From assembly GCA_011620345.1 (NCBI GenBank), contig WOZJ01000057.1, positions 1 through 64,000 of the forward strand: DNA of 64,000 nt, given 5' to 3'. This DNA comes from Nitrospirota bacterium. GTDB taxonomy: Bacteria; UBA2233. This document shows positions 1-7,394 of the stretch, piece by piece; the first letter of the stretch is position 1, and each line of letters starts with the position of its first letter. A program made the position numbers and the translations under genes. The notes under the pieces were generated by a model. The model ran no database searches, was not told the origin of the DNA, and was given only the letters and a program-made list of their open reading frames with translations.

Positions 1-518
1 ATCCGGCCTCACACGTCCGTATTAGGGTATCGACGGGGCCGTTGGAGGGCTGAAGTTGGCTATTGGGTAACATTTCACGATTGCCGCGGGGCATGCATGC
101 ATCAGTTTTTCGCGTGCAGTCTAAAGGGGCGGCCTTTTGTTGCAGGGTTCATTGGCCCGCCTGCCGTGCTAAATCACATCATGCATGCCTAGGGCTTGGG
201 GGGAAGGGAGAGGTTACGCGCAAACAAGGCCCATACCGCGAGGCTAAGGGGACGGGGCGCAGATAGTATATGGCCAGAGTTCTCAAGAAGGGCGGAACAA
301 TGTATTCCGGTGTCTTTAAGTTATTTTTATCCCATGTAATCGCGATATTTGTAGCAATTGACAAAGAGATGTAAAACTTGCTACGTTCGGACTAATCATT
401 ATCCTGCTCTTTTTGTGTCTCTGTCCTCTGCCCCCTCGGGCTTTGATGGGTGTTTTAACGTTGCTTACGTCTCAACGCTTGAAGCCATAGAGAGGCAAAC
501 AAAAAATCGGAGACTGCT
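1..518. other. Intergenic region without a recognised gene
   Basis: No open frame here has a recognisable protein or a good ribosome site. The first 300 bases are GC-rich and contain short inverted repeats such as CGCG...CGCG near 84-116. From about 290 the sequence becomes clearly AT-richer up to the first gene. I looked for tRNA, tmRNA, 6S and RNase P signatures and found none that holds. It may be the edge of an inserted segment or the 3' end of something that begins outside the window. Confidence 0.5.
358..387 (+). promoter_or_regulatory. Possible sigma70-type promoter upstream of the DUF4282 gene
   Basis: A perfect -35 hexamer TTGACA lies at 358-363 in AT-rich sequence. The best -10 at a usable spacing is only TACGTT (382-387, 18-base spacer), which matches the consensus poorly. 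It would give a leader of about 125 bases for the gene at 519. Confidence 0.25.
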
Positions 519-812
519 ATGGAAGGCGAACAAAGGACGTTAACCCTACAATCCCTTCTTTCTTTCGAGCGCATGCTTACCCCTTTAATCATTCGCGGCA
601 TTTACATTGTCGGCGTGGTTCTTTGCATTTTCGGCGGTTTAAGCGCCATGTTTAGGTTTGGTTTTTTCGAAGGTTCAATAGTAGGACTCTTAACGGCTAT
701 TCTCGGGGTTTTTCTTGTCCGCATCGTTTGCGAGGGGCTGATTGTGGCCTTTCGGATTAACGAGACGCTCTCGGACATCAAGACCCTATTGCAAAAGAAG
801 GCTCTGTCTTGA
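519..812 (+). CDS. DUF4282 small membrane protein
   Basis: A 97-residue protein with two hydrophobic segments (about residues 23-43 and 48-70) separated by a short glycine-rich turn. The C-terminus carries the pattern VRIVCEGLIVAFRINETL, which is how DUF4282 proteins end (arginine, cysteine, glutamate in the second helix, then FRINE). The N-terminal LLSFERMLTP also fits the family. Its function is unknown; it is probably an inner-membrane protein with both ends in the cytosol. It opens a group of envelope proteins that runs to 5877, which also includes another domain-of-unknown-function membrane protein, DUF4870. ATG 573 is an alternative start, but the residues before it fit the family. Confidence 0.7.
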   Translation: MEGEQRTLTLQSLLSFERMLTPLIIRGIYIVGVVLCIFGGLSAMFRFGFFEGSIVGLLTAILGVFLVRIVCEGLIVAFRINETLSDIKTLLQKKALS

Positions 813-849
813 GATTCTGCCTGAACAACCTTTTGCTTAGCCGTGAAGC

Positions 850-1122
850 ATGAGGAGCATCCTGCATCAACACGGCCCAGCTTCACGCTTTTCTGGATGC
901 CTTCAGGGCGGGGCGGGTAGCCAAGGCCAGGATCCCAAGGTTATGGAAGCAGGAAAGAGCTATACGTTTACGGTTCCAATGGCCGGTCAAGCGCTTTTTA
1001 AAGCTCTCGATATAGGCCCTGAATCCGTATGGATCAAGGTTGACGGAGGCACGCAGCTCCCACCGAATACCTGGGTGAACTTAAAGCATATCGTTTTTAT
1101 CCAACCCGTTGCCCAGCAGTGA
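850..1122 (+). CDS. Small hypothetical protein
   Basis: I do not recognise this protein. The frame is open for 90 codons, but the first 31 residues look random and the likely start is the ATG at 943, giving 59 residues beginning MEAGKSYTFTVPMAG. That part looks like a compact beta-rich domain (alternating hydrophobics in YTFTV, VWIKVDGG, IVFIQPV) with no signal peptide or membrane segment. No strong Shine-Dalgarno sequence precedes either start. It sits between the DUF4282 gene and the OmpA lipoprotein gene on the same strand. Confidence 0.45.
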   Translation: MRSILHQHGPASRFSGCLQGGAGSQGQDPKVMEAGKSYTFTVPMAGQALFKALDIGPESVWIKVDGGTQLPPNTWVNLKHIVFIQPVAQQ

Positions 1123-1187
1123 TTTTTGATTCTGCATGCAAAATGTCTTAGTTTTTATAGGCCTACAAACAAAAGCTGGTGCTTTGC

Positions 1188-2753
1188 ATGAAATTGCGTG
1201 AGATCAGGAAAACGTCTGGACATTCTCCTTGGCGAAGGCTGACAGCCTTTTTCAGCATCATCTCCATTTTCCTTTCAGGCTGTGCAAGCCTTGATGAAAT
1301 GGGCAGCAAAGAAAAAATAGGGACAGGGATTGGCTCGGTGCTCGGCGGTACGATAGGGGCCGTTGTGGGGAAGCAGGCCGGTAAAGATGACAAGTGGACG
1401 GTTGTCGGGGGTGTAACGGGCGCGCTTCTTGGTGGCGTGATCGGGAACCGCATCGGACATGCCTTCGATGAGCGTGATAAGCGTATCAAAGAAGCTGCCA
1501 AGGCCGAAAAGCTGAAAGTCGAGACGGAAGTCGTTGCCCTGCCGGCGGCTAAGGAAGGGCCACAAGCTGAAAAGCCCGAGCCTCAAGATCAAAAAGGGCT
1601 TCAGAAGCGCGGAGTCTATGCGCTTACCATCTCCGAGATCGAGCAGTTCCCCGTGGGTTCAGCCACCCTTACCCCGAATGCAAGGCGGTTTTTTGAGACG
1701 ACTGCCGAGACTTACAAGAAAGATGGTTACCGCAACATCCTTATCGTAGGCCATACGGATTCTACGGGCGATCCAGCCTTTAACCAAAGGCTTTCCGAGG
1801 CGCGTGCGAGAACCGTCGCCCAAATCTTCGTTGCTCACGGGTTTCCGGCAAATAGGGCCTTCTACCAAGGAGCCGGTGCTTCAGAGCCCGTGGCCAGCAA
1901 CGCCTCGGCGGAAGGCAGGGCAAAGAACCGGCGTGTGGAAGTGGTAGATGCGGAAACAACCGAGGGCCTGATCGCCTACAAGCAGTCCCAGGTAGCAAAA
2001 ACCAAAGAAGTTCACGCAAAAGACGTGAAGAAGGTGCCCTCAAGGAAGCCAGAAGTTGCCAAACGTGCTCCTTCACCCAAGGGAAAGCCTGAGCCGTCAA
2101 TAAAGGCGCCGAAGGTTGCAGGAATTGATTTTGGGGGCGTATCGATAAAAAAAGACCCTTGGCCTCCTGTTGCTAACGGGGTGATCATGCCGAACCCGCC
2201 ATGGAACCGCACTCTTTTAGGCAGCGTTATTCCCGCTGCCAGGGCAAGCGAGCCTGTACCTGACTTTTTTTCTGACTTTGTTCCTGAAGCCGGGGCTATC
2301 AAGAGCATGAGTGGCAAGGATATGGCCAAGCCAAGCGACCATTTGCCCGGTTATTATAGCCAGCCCCTTTACGGAAGGGCTGGTACTCACTTCGTTTACT
2401 TCAAGCCCGTATCGCTCCTTAAGGATGGCACTCCCGCCCGGGTGAGCGAGTTGGGGGTTATCCTAAATTACGACTTCAAGAAGAATCAAAACCCTAACTT
2501 CATTTTAGGCGGAAGCGTCATTACCTACCCGATGGAGGACGGCGTCCTTTACCGCTGGAAGGCATCGAGCAACGCTCAAGGCATTCTAGGGGCCGACATT
2601 CGCCTTCCTGTCTACTCCGAAGGAGAGCTCAAAAACAAAGACTTTATTCAGGCTTACGGAAAGCTTTACTATATCCGTAACGGTGAGGCCTACGTCGAGC
2701 GGATCGACCCGCAGGTTAAGGTTCTGCATGTTTCCATTGACTGGGGGATTTAG
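1188..2753 (+). CDS. OmpA-family lipoprotein with glycine zipper and novel C-terminal domain
   Basis: Predicted outer-membrane lipoprotein. A signal peptide ends in the lipobox LSGC (Cys near residue 32). Next come a glycine-zipper segment (about residues 45-95, GxxxG spacing) and a charged linker. An OmpA-like peptidoglycan-binding domain follows (about 145-255), with VGHTDSTG, LSEARA and the closing NRRVEV pattern. After a Lys/Pro-rich spacer there is an unrecognised region of about 250 residues, aromatic-rich and beta-like at its end (GRAGTHFVYFKPV, VLHVSIDWGI). I chose ATG 1188 because the longer frame adds only three residues from a GTG. The next gene starts 3 bases after the stop, so translation is probably coupled. 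The family anchors envelope complexes to peptidoglycan; the role here is unknown. Confidence 0.75.
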   Translation: MKLREIRKTSGHSPWRRLTAFFSIISIFLSGCASLDEMGSKEKIGTGIGSVLGGTIGAVVGKQAGKDDKWTVVGGVTGALLGGVIGNRIGHAFDERDKRIKEAAKAEKLKVETEVVALPAAKEGPQAEKPEPQDQKGLQKRGVYALTISEIEQFPVGSATLTPNARRFFETTAETYKKDGYRNILIVGHTDSTGDPAFNQRLSEARARTVAQIFVAHGFPANRAFYQGAGASEPVASNASAEGRAKNRRVEVVDAETTEGLIAYKQSQVAKTKEVHAKDVKKVPSRKPEVAKRAPSPKGKPEPSIKAPKVAGIDFGGVSIKKDPWPPVANGVIMPNPPWNRTLLGSVIPAARASEPVPDFFSDFVPEAGAIKSMSGKDMAKPSDHLPGYYSQPLYGRAGTHFVYFKPVSLLKDGTPARVSELGVILNYDFKKNQNPNFILGGSVITYPMEDGVLYRWKASSNAQGILGADIRLPVYSEGELKNKDFIQAYGKLYYIRNGEAYVERIDPQVKVLHVSIDWGI

Positions 2754-2756
2754 ATA

Positions 2757-4538
2757 ATGGGCAAAATGCAGCTTTTTGAGTGGATTTCTTGGCGTCTTTT
2801 TTTGATTAAGATGGCCTTGGCAAAAATATTTAAGTTTAAGAGCCAGGCAAAGAAGGAGTTCCAATCATTAGGCCCAAACAGCCTTAAAAAGGGAGACCGG
2901 ACGGAGTACGAAGAAACAATAATCCGTAGCTTCGGTGAATTCTCTAAGAACGTTGATCAAACAACCTTTTCAAGGTTGGATTCCTATTTTAGTTTTATGA
3001 TTTTCGGCATTATTTTGATTATTGTAGGACTAATTTCTTCGGGGCCTTGGGGGGCTCGTCTACTCTGGCTTGGCGGATCTGTAGTCTTTGGGGCCCTTTC
3101 CGGTTTTATTTATGACGGGCTAAACAAACCGGCCAATTTTATCGTTAAAGAGGATGAGTATAAAAAGTGCAAACGTCTTCTCGAGTTTGTGGGCGAGAGT
3201 GCCAGGAAACCCCTATCGACAGGGATGATACTTCTTATTTTGCTTATGGTTTTTATCGATGCCGCCATGATAAGCATCGTGGCCATGGACTACGTCGCCG
3301 ACCTGCCCAGAAAATACGCACTATGGGGAGGTTTAGGCGTCGGGTTTATTGTCGCTATTATGCTCTTTTTCTTTACGCATGAGGCAGGAAAAGCCCTTTA
3401 TAGAGATACGAAGCGTAAAGAGCTTCAAGATGAGAGGCATCAAGATAAAGATAGGTTTAGCAAGACGTTAGATGAGCTTGGATATCGACCTTCTTTAGCG
3501 CCTCATTTCTTTTTGCACCCAAAACGCTATCTTTGGATGTGCGTTACTCTGATTATGATTGCTGGCCTAGCCTATGCCGCTTATGGTGCCCGCTACAACA
3601 CTCAAATGGATATGATCCTAAGCCAGACCGAGACAGCACAGCAAACCCTAGGCATAGAAACGGACAACTCGATGCTGCCCCCTGTTGTCACCCAGTCGCA
3701 AAAAGAGGCAGGGAATGAGATAGTGAATGAACATCAAGAGCTTGCCAAGCGTGCAACCCAATTTGCCCTTATTATCCTTACTCTCGTCTTTATCGGCATT
3801 CAAACGGTTGGGATCATGATGGGGTACAATCATGCCTTTTTTGACGATGAAACAGAAGAAGCCTCTGTAAAGGTTAGAGCTTACGAGATGCAAGAGGGGT
3901 TTTCTGGGCAATCCATGGAAATTGTCGCCAGAAAGGCGGCTACATTATTGAGTTACTATAATTCCGCCCTTCAGTCGGCAGCCAACGAATATGGATCTAA
4001 GGAAATAGAAAGTGCTCTTAGGTTACGAAAGTCGTTAGGAGAAAAAGACATAATAGAAATATTCAAGGGGCAGCAAAAGAATGGGCAAGGTAGCCATGAC
4101 CTAGGTCGAAACGACGGGGACATTCCAAGCCTTGCCACAGGGAGCCAGGCCGGCCAACAGGGGCAACCCCTTTTCCATTCAACCCATGATTCGGTCGCTT
4201 CGGCCCCAAGTGGGGGAGATTCTACTGTTTCTGGTGCCGATCAATTGGGAATAACTAGCAATCCAGATACTAATGCCATCACCAACGATACAGGTGTAAG
4301 AGAAACACTAGAAAAACCGTCCATGCCTAGCGAGAAAGGGGAAGACACCTTAAGCCCCAACATTAGACCCCTTAAAAAGAAAAAGAGAGAGCTTGAGAAG
4401 AGAAAGAATGAGCTTGAAGAAAAACTTGACGAGCTTGAAGAGAGCAATTTAGATCCTCAAGAAATCGAGCGGACTAAGGGGGAAATAAAGGGGCTCAAAC
4501 GAGCAATAAGAACAATAGAAGATCAACTTGAAGAATAA
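2757..4538 (+). CDS. Six-TM membrane protein with C-terminal coiled coil
   Basis: An unrecognised 593-residue protein. Six hydrophobic segments lie near residues 78-95, 100-118, 156-178, 188-207, 259-277 and 335-356. Highly charged loops (for example 212-245) separate the pairs, and there is a probable periplasmic loop of about 55 residues between TM5 and TM6. A polar, glycine/serine-rich linker of about 170 residues follows TM6. The last 60 residues (535-593) form a strong Lys/Glu coiled coil with heptad spacing. Codon use is AT-richer than in the housekeeping genes of this window. It lies 3 bases after the OmpA lipoprotein gene and 21 bases before a secreted vWA-like protein, so the three probably act together. 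It does not look like MotA or ExbB, having neither their length nor their topology. Confidence 0.65.
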   Translation: MGKMQLFEWISWRLFLIKMALAKIFKFKSQAKKEFQSLGPNSLKKGDRTEYEETIIRSFGEFSKNVDQTTFSRLDSYFSFMIFGIILIIVGLISSGPWGARLLWLGGSVVFGALSGFIYDGLNKPANFIVKEDEYKKCKRLLEFVGESARKPLSTGMILLILLMVFIDAAMISIVAMDYVADLPRKYALWGGLGVGFIVAIMLFFFTHEAGKALYRDTKRKELQDERHQDKDRFSKTLDELGYRPSLAPHFFLHPKRYLWMCVTLIMIAGLAYAAYGARYNTQMDMILSQTETAQQTLGIETDNSMLPPVVTQSQKEAGNEIVNEHQELAKRATQFALIILTLVFIGIQTVGIMMGYNHAFFDDETEEASVKVRAYEMQEGFSGQSMEIVARKAATLLSYYNSALQSAANEYGSKEIESALRLRKSLGEKDIIEIFKGQQKNGQGSHDLGRNDGDIPSLATGSQAGQQGQPLFHSTHDSVASAPSGGDSTVSGADQLGITSNPDTNAITNDTGVRETLEKPSMPSEKGEDTLSPNIRPLKKKKRELEKRKNELEEKLDELEESNLDPQEIERTKGEIKGLKRAIRTIEDQLEE

Positions 4539-4559
4539 ACAAGGTGGGTTACGGCTTTG

Positions 4560-5402
4560 ATGCATAAAAAAGGCGCTTTTTTTATGGCTCTTTTTGTCTT
4601 CTTTCTTTTTGGGCTTGCTGGAGCGAAGGAGCTTCCGTTTCCTAACAGCTGTTACGAGATGATTGGCGAAACGAAATACCTCAAAGAGCCTAAAGAGGCG
4701 CTTTTCGTGCTGATCGACGAAAGTACCGGGTTTGACGAGAACATCGTGGAGAGGGTTGTCGCGCTCGTAATGAGCTGGCTTGATGACGGCAAGGCAATCG
4801 AGGTTTTTCGGTTCTCGTCTTTTTCTAAAGACCGTTATACCGAGAAAGTCCTTGGCGGTTTCGTAGATCCGGCCCCGACGGATGAGTTTTTGGACAACAT
4901 CAAACGCTCGGAGCGCCTGAAGTTTGACCAATGCCACAAAAAGCAGCTTCTTCTGGCTAAGAATCAGGTAAGGCAAGCAATGCTTGGCATTTTCTCGGGT
5001 TCAAGCCCAGGGATCGGGCACTCTGACATCATTTCCAACCTCAAGACACTGTCGGGCCACATCAAGAGCTCCAATGCGAAATCGAAGAAGTTGCTGATCG
5101 TATCCGACATGCTCGAGAATTCCTCCATCACGAGCTTTTACGCGAGCGGCCATGTGAAGCTAATCGATCCCGATCAAGAAGCTGCTAAAGTCGAAAAGGC
5201 GGGATTTATTGGAGATTTTCACGGAGCCGAGGTTTATATCTTTGGGTTAGGGTATTTTGCAAGGAGCGAACTCTCAAAAAAAGAATCTTACCTAGACCCT
5301 GAAAGGCTTAGGCTTATCAAATCCTTTTGGGCGAATTACATAAAAAAGTCCAATGGCAAGGTTGTCGAGATCGGAACGCCCATGCTATTGGGAAACCTAT
5401 AA
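4560..5402 (+). CDS. Secreted von Willebrand factor A-like protein
   Basis: A 280-residue protein with a clean signal peptide (residues 1-22, ending GLAGA). The core has the strand-helix pattern of a vWA fold: a first strand EALFVLIDESTGFD, a helix with SDIISNLKTL, then a strand KKLLIVSDMLENS and a later strand AEVYIFGLGYF. The metal-site motif is degenerate: the first strand ends D-E-S-T rather than D-x-S-x-S, so ion binding is doubtful. I infer a periplasmic adaptor. ATG 4560 follows AAGGTGGG; a TTG sits directly before it. The gene belongs to the 1188-5402 trio. A coding-like stretch in the +1 frame overlaps its end (see 5353-5487), so its natural C-terminus is uncertain. Confidence 0.6.
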   Translation: MHKKGAFFMALFVFFLFGLAGAKELPFPNSCYEMIGETKYLKEPKEALFVLIDESTGFDENIVERVVALVMSWLDDGKAIEVFRFSSFSKDRYTEKVLGGFVDPAPTDEFLDNIKRSERLKFDQCHKKQLLLAKNQVRQAMLGIFSGSSPGIGHSDIISNLKTLSGHIKSSNAKSKKLLIVSDMLENSSITSFYASGHVKLIDPDQEAAKVEKAGFIGDFHGAEVYIFGLGYFARSELSKKESYLDPERLRLIKSFWANYIKKSNGKVVEIGTPMLLGNL

Positions 5403-5487
5403 ACCCTTTCAAGGAGCCGAGGGCAGGAACTATCCAGAGCTTAAAGCGAACGAGGCATACCAAAGGCTCATGAGCCAAACCGCTTGA
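5353..5487 (+). CDS. Small overlapping ORF or frameshifted tail of the vWA-like gene
   Basis: In the +1 frame an ATG at 5353 opens 44 codons to a TGA at 5485. The first 50 bases overlap the end of the vWA-like gene. The peptide contains CYWETYKPFQGAEGRNYPEL and ends AYQRLMSQTA, which has ordinary protein composition. No clear ribosome site precedes the ATG. It could be a small translationally coupled gene, the real C-terminus of the upstream gene after a frameshift, or chance. Confidence 0.3.
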   Translation: MARLSRSERPCYWETYKPFQGAEGRNYPELKANEAYQRLMSQTA

Positions 5488-5508
5488 AGCAAAGGAGCAA
5501 GAAAGGCA

Positions 5509-5877
5509 ATGACAATCCCACCTGAACGAGGAAGGCCAAGGGCTCAAGACATCCAGACCTGGGCGATGTGGATTCATTTCTCGCAGTTTGCCGGCATCTT
5601 TATCCCGATTGCCGGCCTGATCGTACCCGTTATTCTTTGGCAATCAAAAAGAGGCGAGTTTCCAGATCTCGACCCGCACGGCAAGGCCGTGACGAACTGG
5701 GTACTAAGCCTTGTGGTGTATGTGTTCGTTTGTCTTATCCTGTCGTTTGGCCTGATCGGCATCCCTTTGCTCCTTGCGCTTGGCATCGTCGGCGTCGTTT
5801 TCCCCGTGATCGGCGGGATCAAGGCCAACATGGGGGAAGCCTGGAAATACCCGCTTGCCATCCCGTTCCTAAAATGA
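5509..5877 (+). CDS. DUF4870 membrane protein
   Basis: A 122-residue protein with three hydrophobic segments (about residues 25-46, 60-82 and 85-107). The family pattern of DUF4870 is present: WAMWIHFSQFAG, a helix ending in a WQSKR-type basic turn, then DPHGKAVTNWVLS, where the HGK-A-x-N signature is typical. The function of the family is not established; members are small inner-membrane proteins. The start has AGGAGCAAGAAAGGCA upstream. It closes the run of envelope genes that begins at 519, although the 106-base gap before it means it may have its own transcript. Confidence 0.75.
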   Translation: MTIPPERGRPRAQDIQTWAMWIHFSQFAGIFIPIAGLIVPVILWQSKRGEFPDLDPHGKAVTNWVLSLVVYVFVCLILSFGLIGIPLLLALGIVGVVFPVIGGIKANMGEAWKYPLAIPFLK

Positions 5878-6038
5878 AGCGTTGAAATGCCCTCGAGCAC
5901 GCGACGATTACGGTCTTTATTGAGGCCGGCGCCTTTTCTATAACCCTTGCAGAACGGCTTGAATTGCTTGCAATGGACCTCCGCTTATGTTTTCGCTATG
6001 CCAGGGGCCGTTGGTGAGAAGAGCCGCTTCGGGTCGGT

Positions 6039-6068
6039 TTGCCCCCCGGGAGCTTATTCTTCTATATT
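6039..6068 (+). promoter_or_regulatory. Possible promoter of egtBD
   Basis: TTGCCC at 6039-6044 and TATATT at 6063-6068 are separated by 18 bases. They match the sigma70 consensus at four and five of six positions. The site lies about 50 bases before the ATG at 6117. Confidence 0.4.
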
Positions 6069-6116
6069 AATTAATCATACTGGAGAAGGGTGAGAAAGGA
6101 TAAAAAGGGGGCGACT

Positions 6117-7358
6117 ATGCATGAAGGCAGCACACTCCTTGGGCGTTTCTTCAAGGTCCGAGAGGCCACCCAAAGTCTGGTTCAACCACTTGCTCTAGAA
6201 GACATGGTCGTCCAAACCATGGCCGCTGTCAGCCCTCCCAAATGGCACCTAGCGCATACGACGTGGTTTTTTGAGACGTTTATCCTGCAGCAAAAAAAGG
6301 GGTACAGGCTTTTTGAGCCTGAGTTCCGCTACCTCTTTAATTCCTACTACGAGGGCGTTGGCCCCTATTTCCCTAAAAACAAACGGGGGACGCTCTCTAG
6401 GCCCTTGGTTTCCGAGGTGATGGCCTACCGGGCGTACGTCGAGGATGCAATCAAGCGCTTCGCGGGCGAAGAGGATGCTGCGAGTTTAGAGTTGGGAATT
6501 CAGCATGAGCAGCAGCACCAGGAACTCTTGCTGACCGACATCCTTCACATTTTTTCCAAAAACCCCCTCACCCCTGTATATAAGGAAGCTTGCCTGCCGC
6601 GAGCCAACGAGCCGCCGCTTCTTTCGATGCTCCCCTTCGAGGGCGGCGTTCGCAGCGTGGGGTATGCCGGTAAGGGGTTTGCCTTCGATAATGAGCAGCC
6701 TTGCCACGAGGTGCTTCTTGCCCCTTACAGGCTTTCGAGCCGGCTGGTGAGTGCGGGCGAGTATCTGGCCTTTATGGAGGACGGAGCCTACGACGACCCG
6801 CTCTTATGGCTCTCGGACGGCTGGGACTGGCTCAAGAAAACGGGGGTGCGGGCGCCTTTATACTGGGCACGCCTCCCTGAGGGCGGTTATGAGGTCATGA
6901 CACTGCATGGAAGGGTTCAGTTGGATCTTCATCGGCCCGTTTGCCATGTGAACTACTACGAGGCCGACGCGTTCGCTAGGTGGATGGGTAAGCGTTTGCC
7001 GACGGAGTTTGAGTGGGAAGTGGCGGCGGCCGAGCTCCATCCATCGGGCCATTTCATGGAAGAGGGGGTTTACGTCCCTTTCGCCTCTGCCGCCTCGAAA
7101 GAGGAGCTTGGCCAGGCCTTCGGGGATTGTTGGGAATGGACCTCTAGCCCTTATGTTCCATACCCCCGCTTTCGTCCGTTCTCTGGAGCGGCTGGCGAGT
7201 ACAACGGCAAGTTTATGGTGAACCAGCTTGTCCTGAAAGGGGGTTCTCTGGGGACGCCAAAGGACCATATCAGGGCGAGCTATCGCAACTTTTTCCCGGC
7301 GGAAACGTGCTGGCAGTTCTCGGGGATCCGCCTGGCGGATGAGGGTGCTGCATCTTAG
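6117..7358 (+). CDS. egtB: Ergothioneine synthase EgtB (Fe(II) sulfoxide synthase)
   Basis: Non-haem iron enzyme that joins hercynine to a thiol donor (gamma-glutamylcysteine or cysteine) with O2, giving the sulfoxide precursor of ergothioneine. The N-terminal DinB-like half carries the iron histidines in PPKWHLAHTTWFFETF and in GIQHEQQHQELLL. The C-terminal half is the sulfatase-modifying-factor (FGE) fold, ending LKGGS, IRASYRNFF and GIRLA. I chose ATG 6117, which follows AAAAAGGGGG, over an upstream GTG at 6090. egtD lies 36 bases downstream, and the pair makes a compact pathway. No egtC amidohydrolase or egtE lyase is present, so the thiol donor and the final C-S cleavage enzyme are not shown here. 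Confidence 0.92.
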   Translation: MHEGSTLLGRFFKVREATQSLVQPLALEDMVVQTMAAVSPPKWHLAHTTWFFETFILQQKKGYRLFEPEFRYLFNSYYEGVGPYFPKNKRGTLSRPLVSEVMAYRAYVEDAIKRFAGEEDAASLELGIQHEQQHQELLLTDILHIFSKNPLTPVYKEACLPRANEPPLLSMLPFEGGVRSVGYAGKGFAFDNEQPCHEVLLAPYRLSSRLVSAGEYLAFMEDGAYDDPLLWLSDGWDWLKKTGVRAPLYWARLPEGGYEVMTLHGRVQLDLHRPVCHVNYYEADAFARWMGKRLPTEFEWEVAAAELHPSGHFMEEGVYVPFASAASKEELGQAFGDCWEWTSSPYVPYPRFRPFSGAAGEYNGKFMVNQLVLKGGSLGTPKDHIRASYRNFFPAETCWQFSGIRLADEGAAS

Positions 7359-7394
7359 GTTGAAGTCAACCCCTAAAAGCAAGGAGGTTGTATC

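Noticed and set aside
20-60. tmRNA-like 5' element (GGGTATCGACGGGG)
   Set aside because: Only the TCGAC core matches. No tRNA-like 3' end with T-arm and acceptor pairing is found within 500 bases on either strand.
1188-5402. Zorya defence system (ZorAB-like) assignment of the envelope genes
   Set aside because: The OmpA domain is on a lipoprotein rather than a single-TM MotB-like ZorB, and the membrane protein has six TMs with no MotA/ExbB features. No ZorC/ZorD helicase is nearby.
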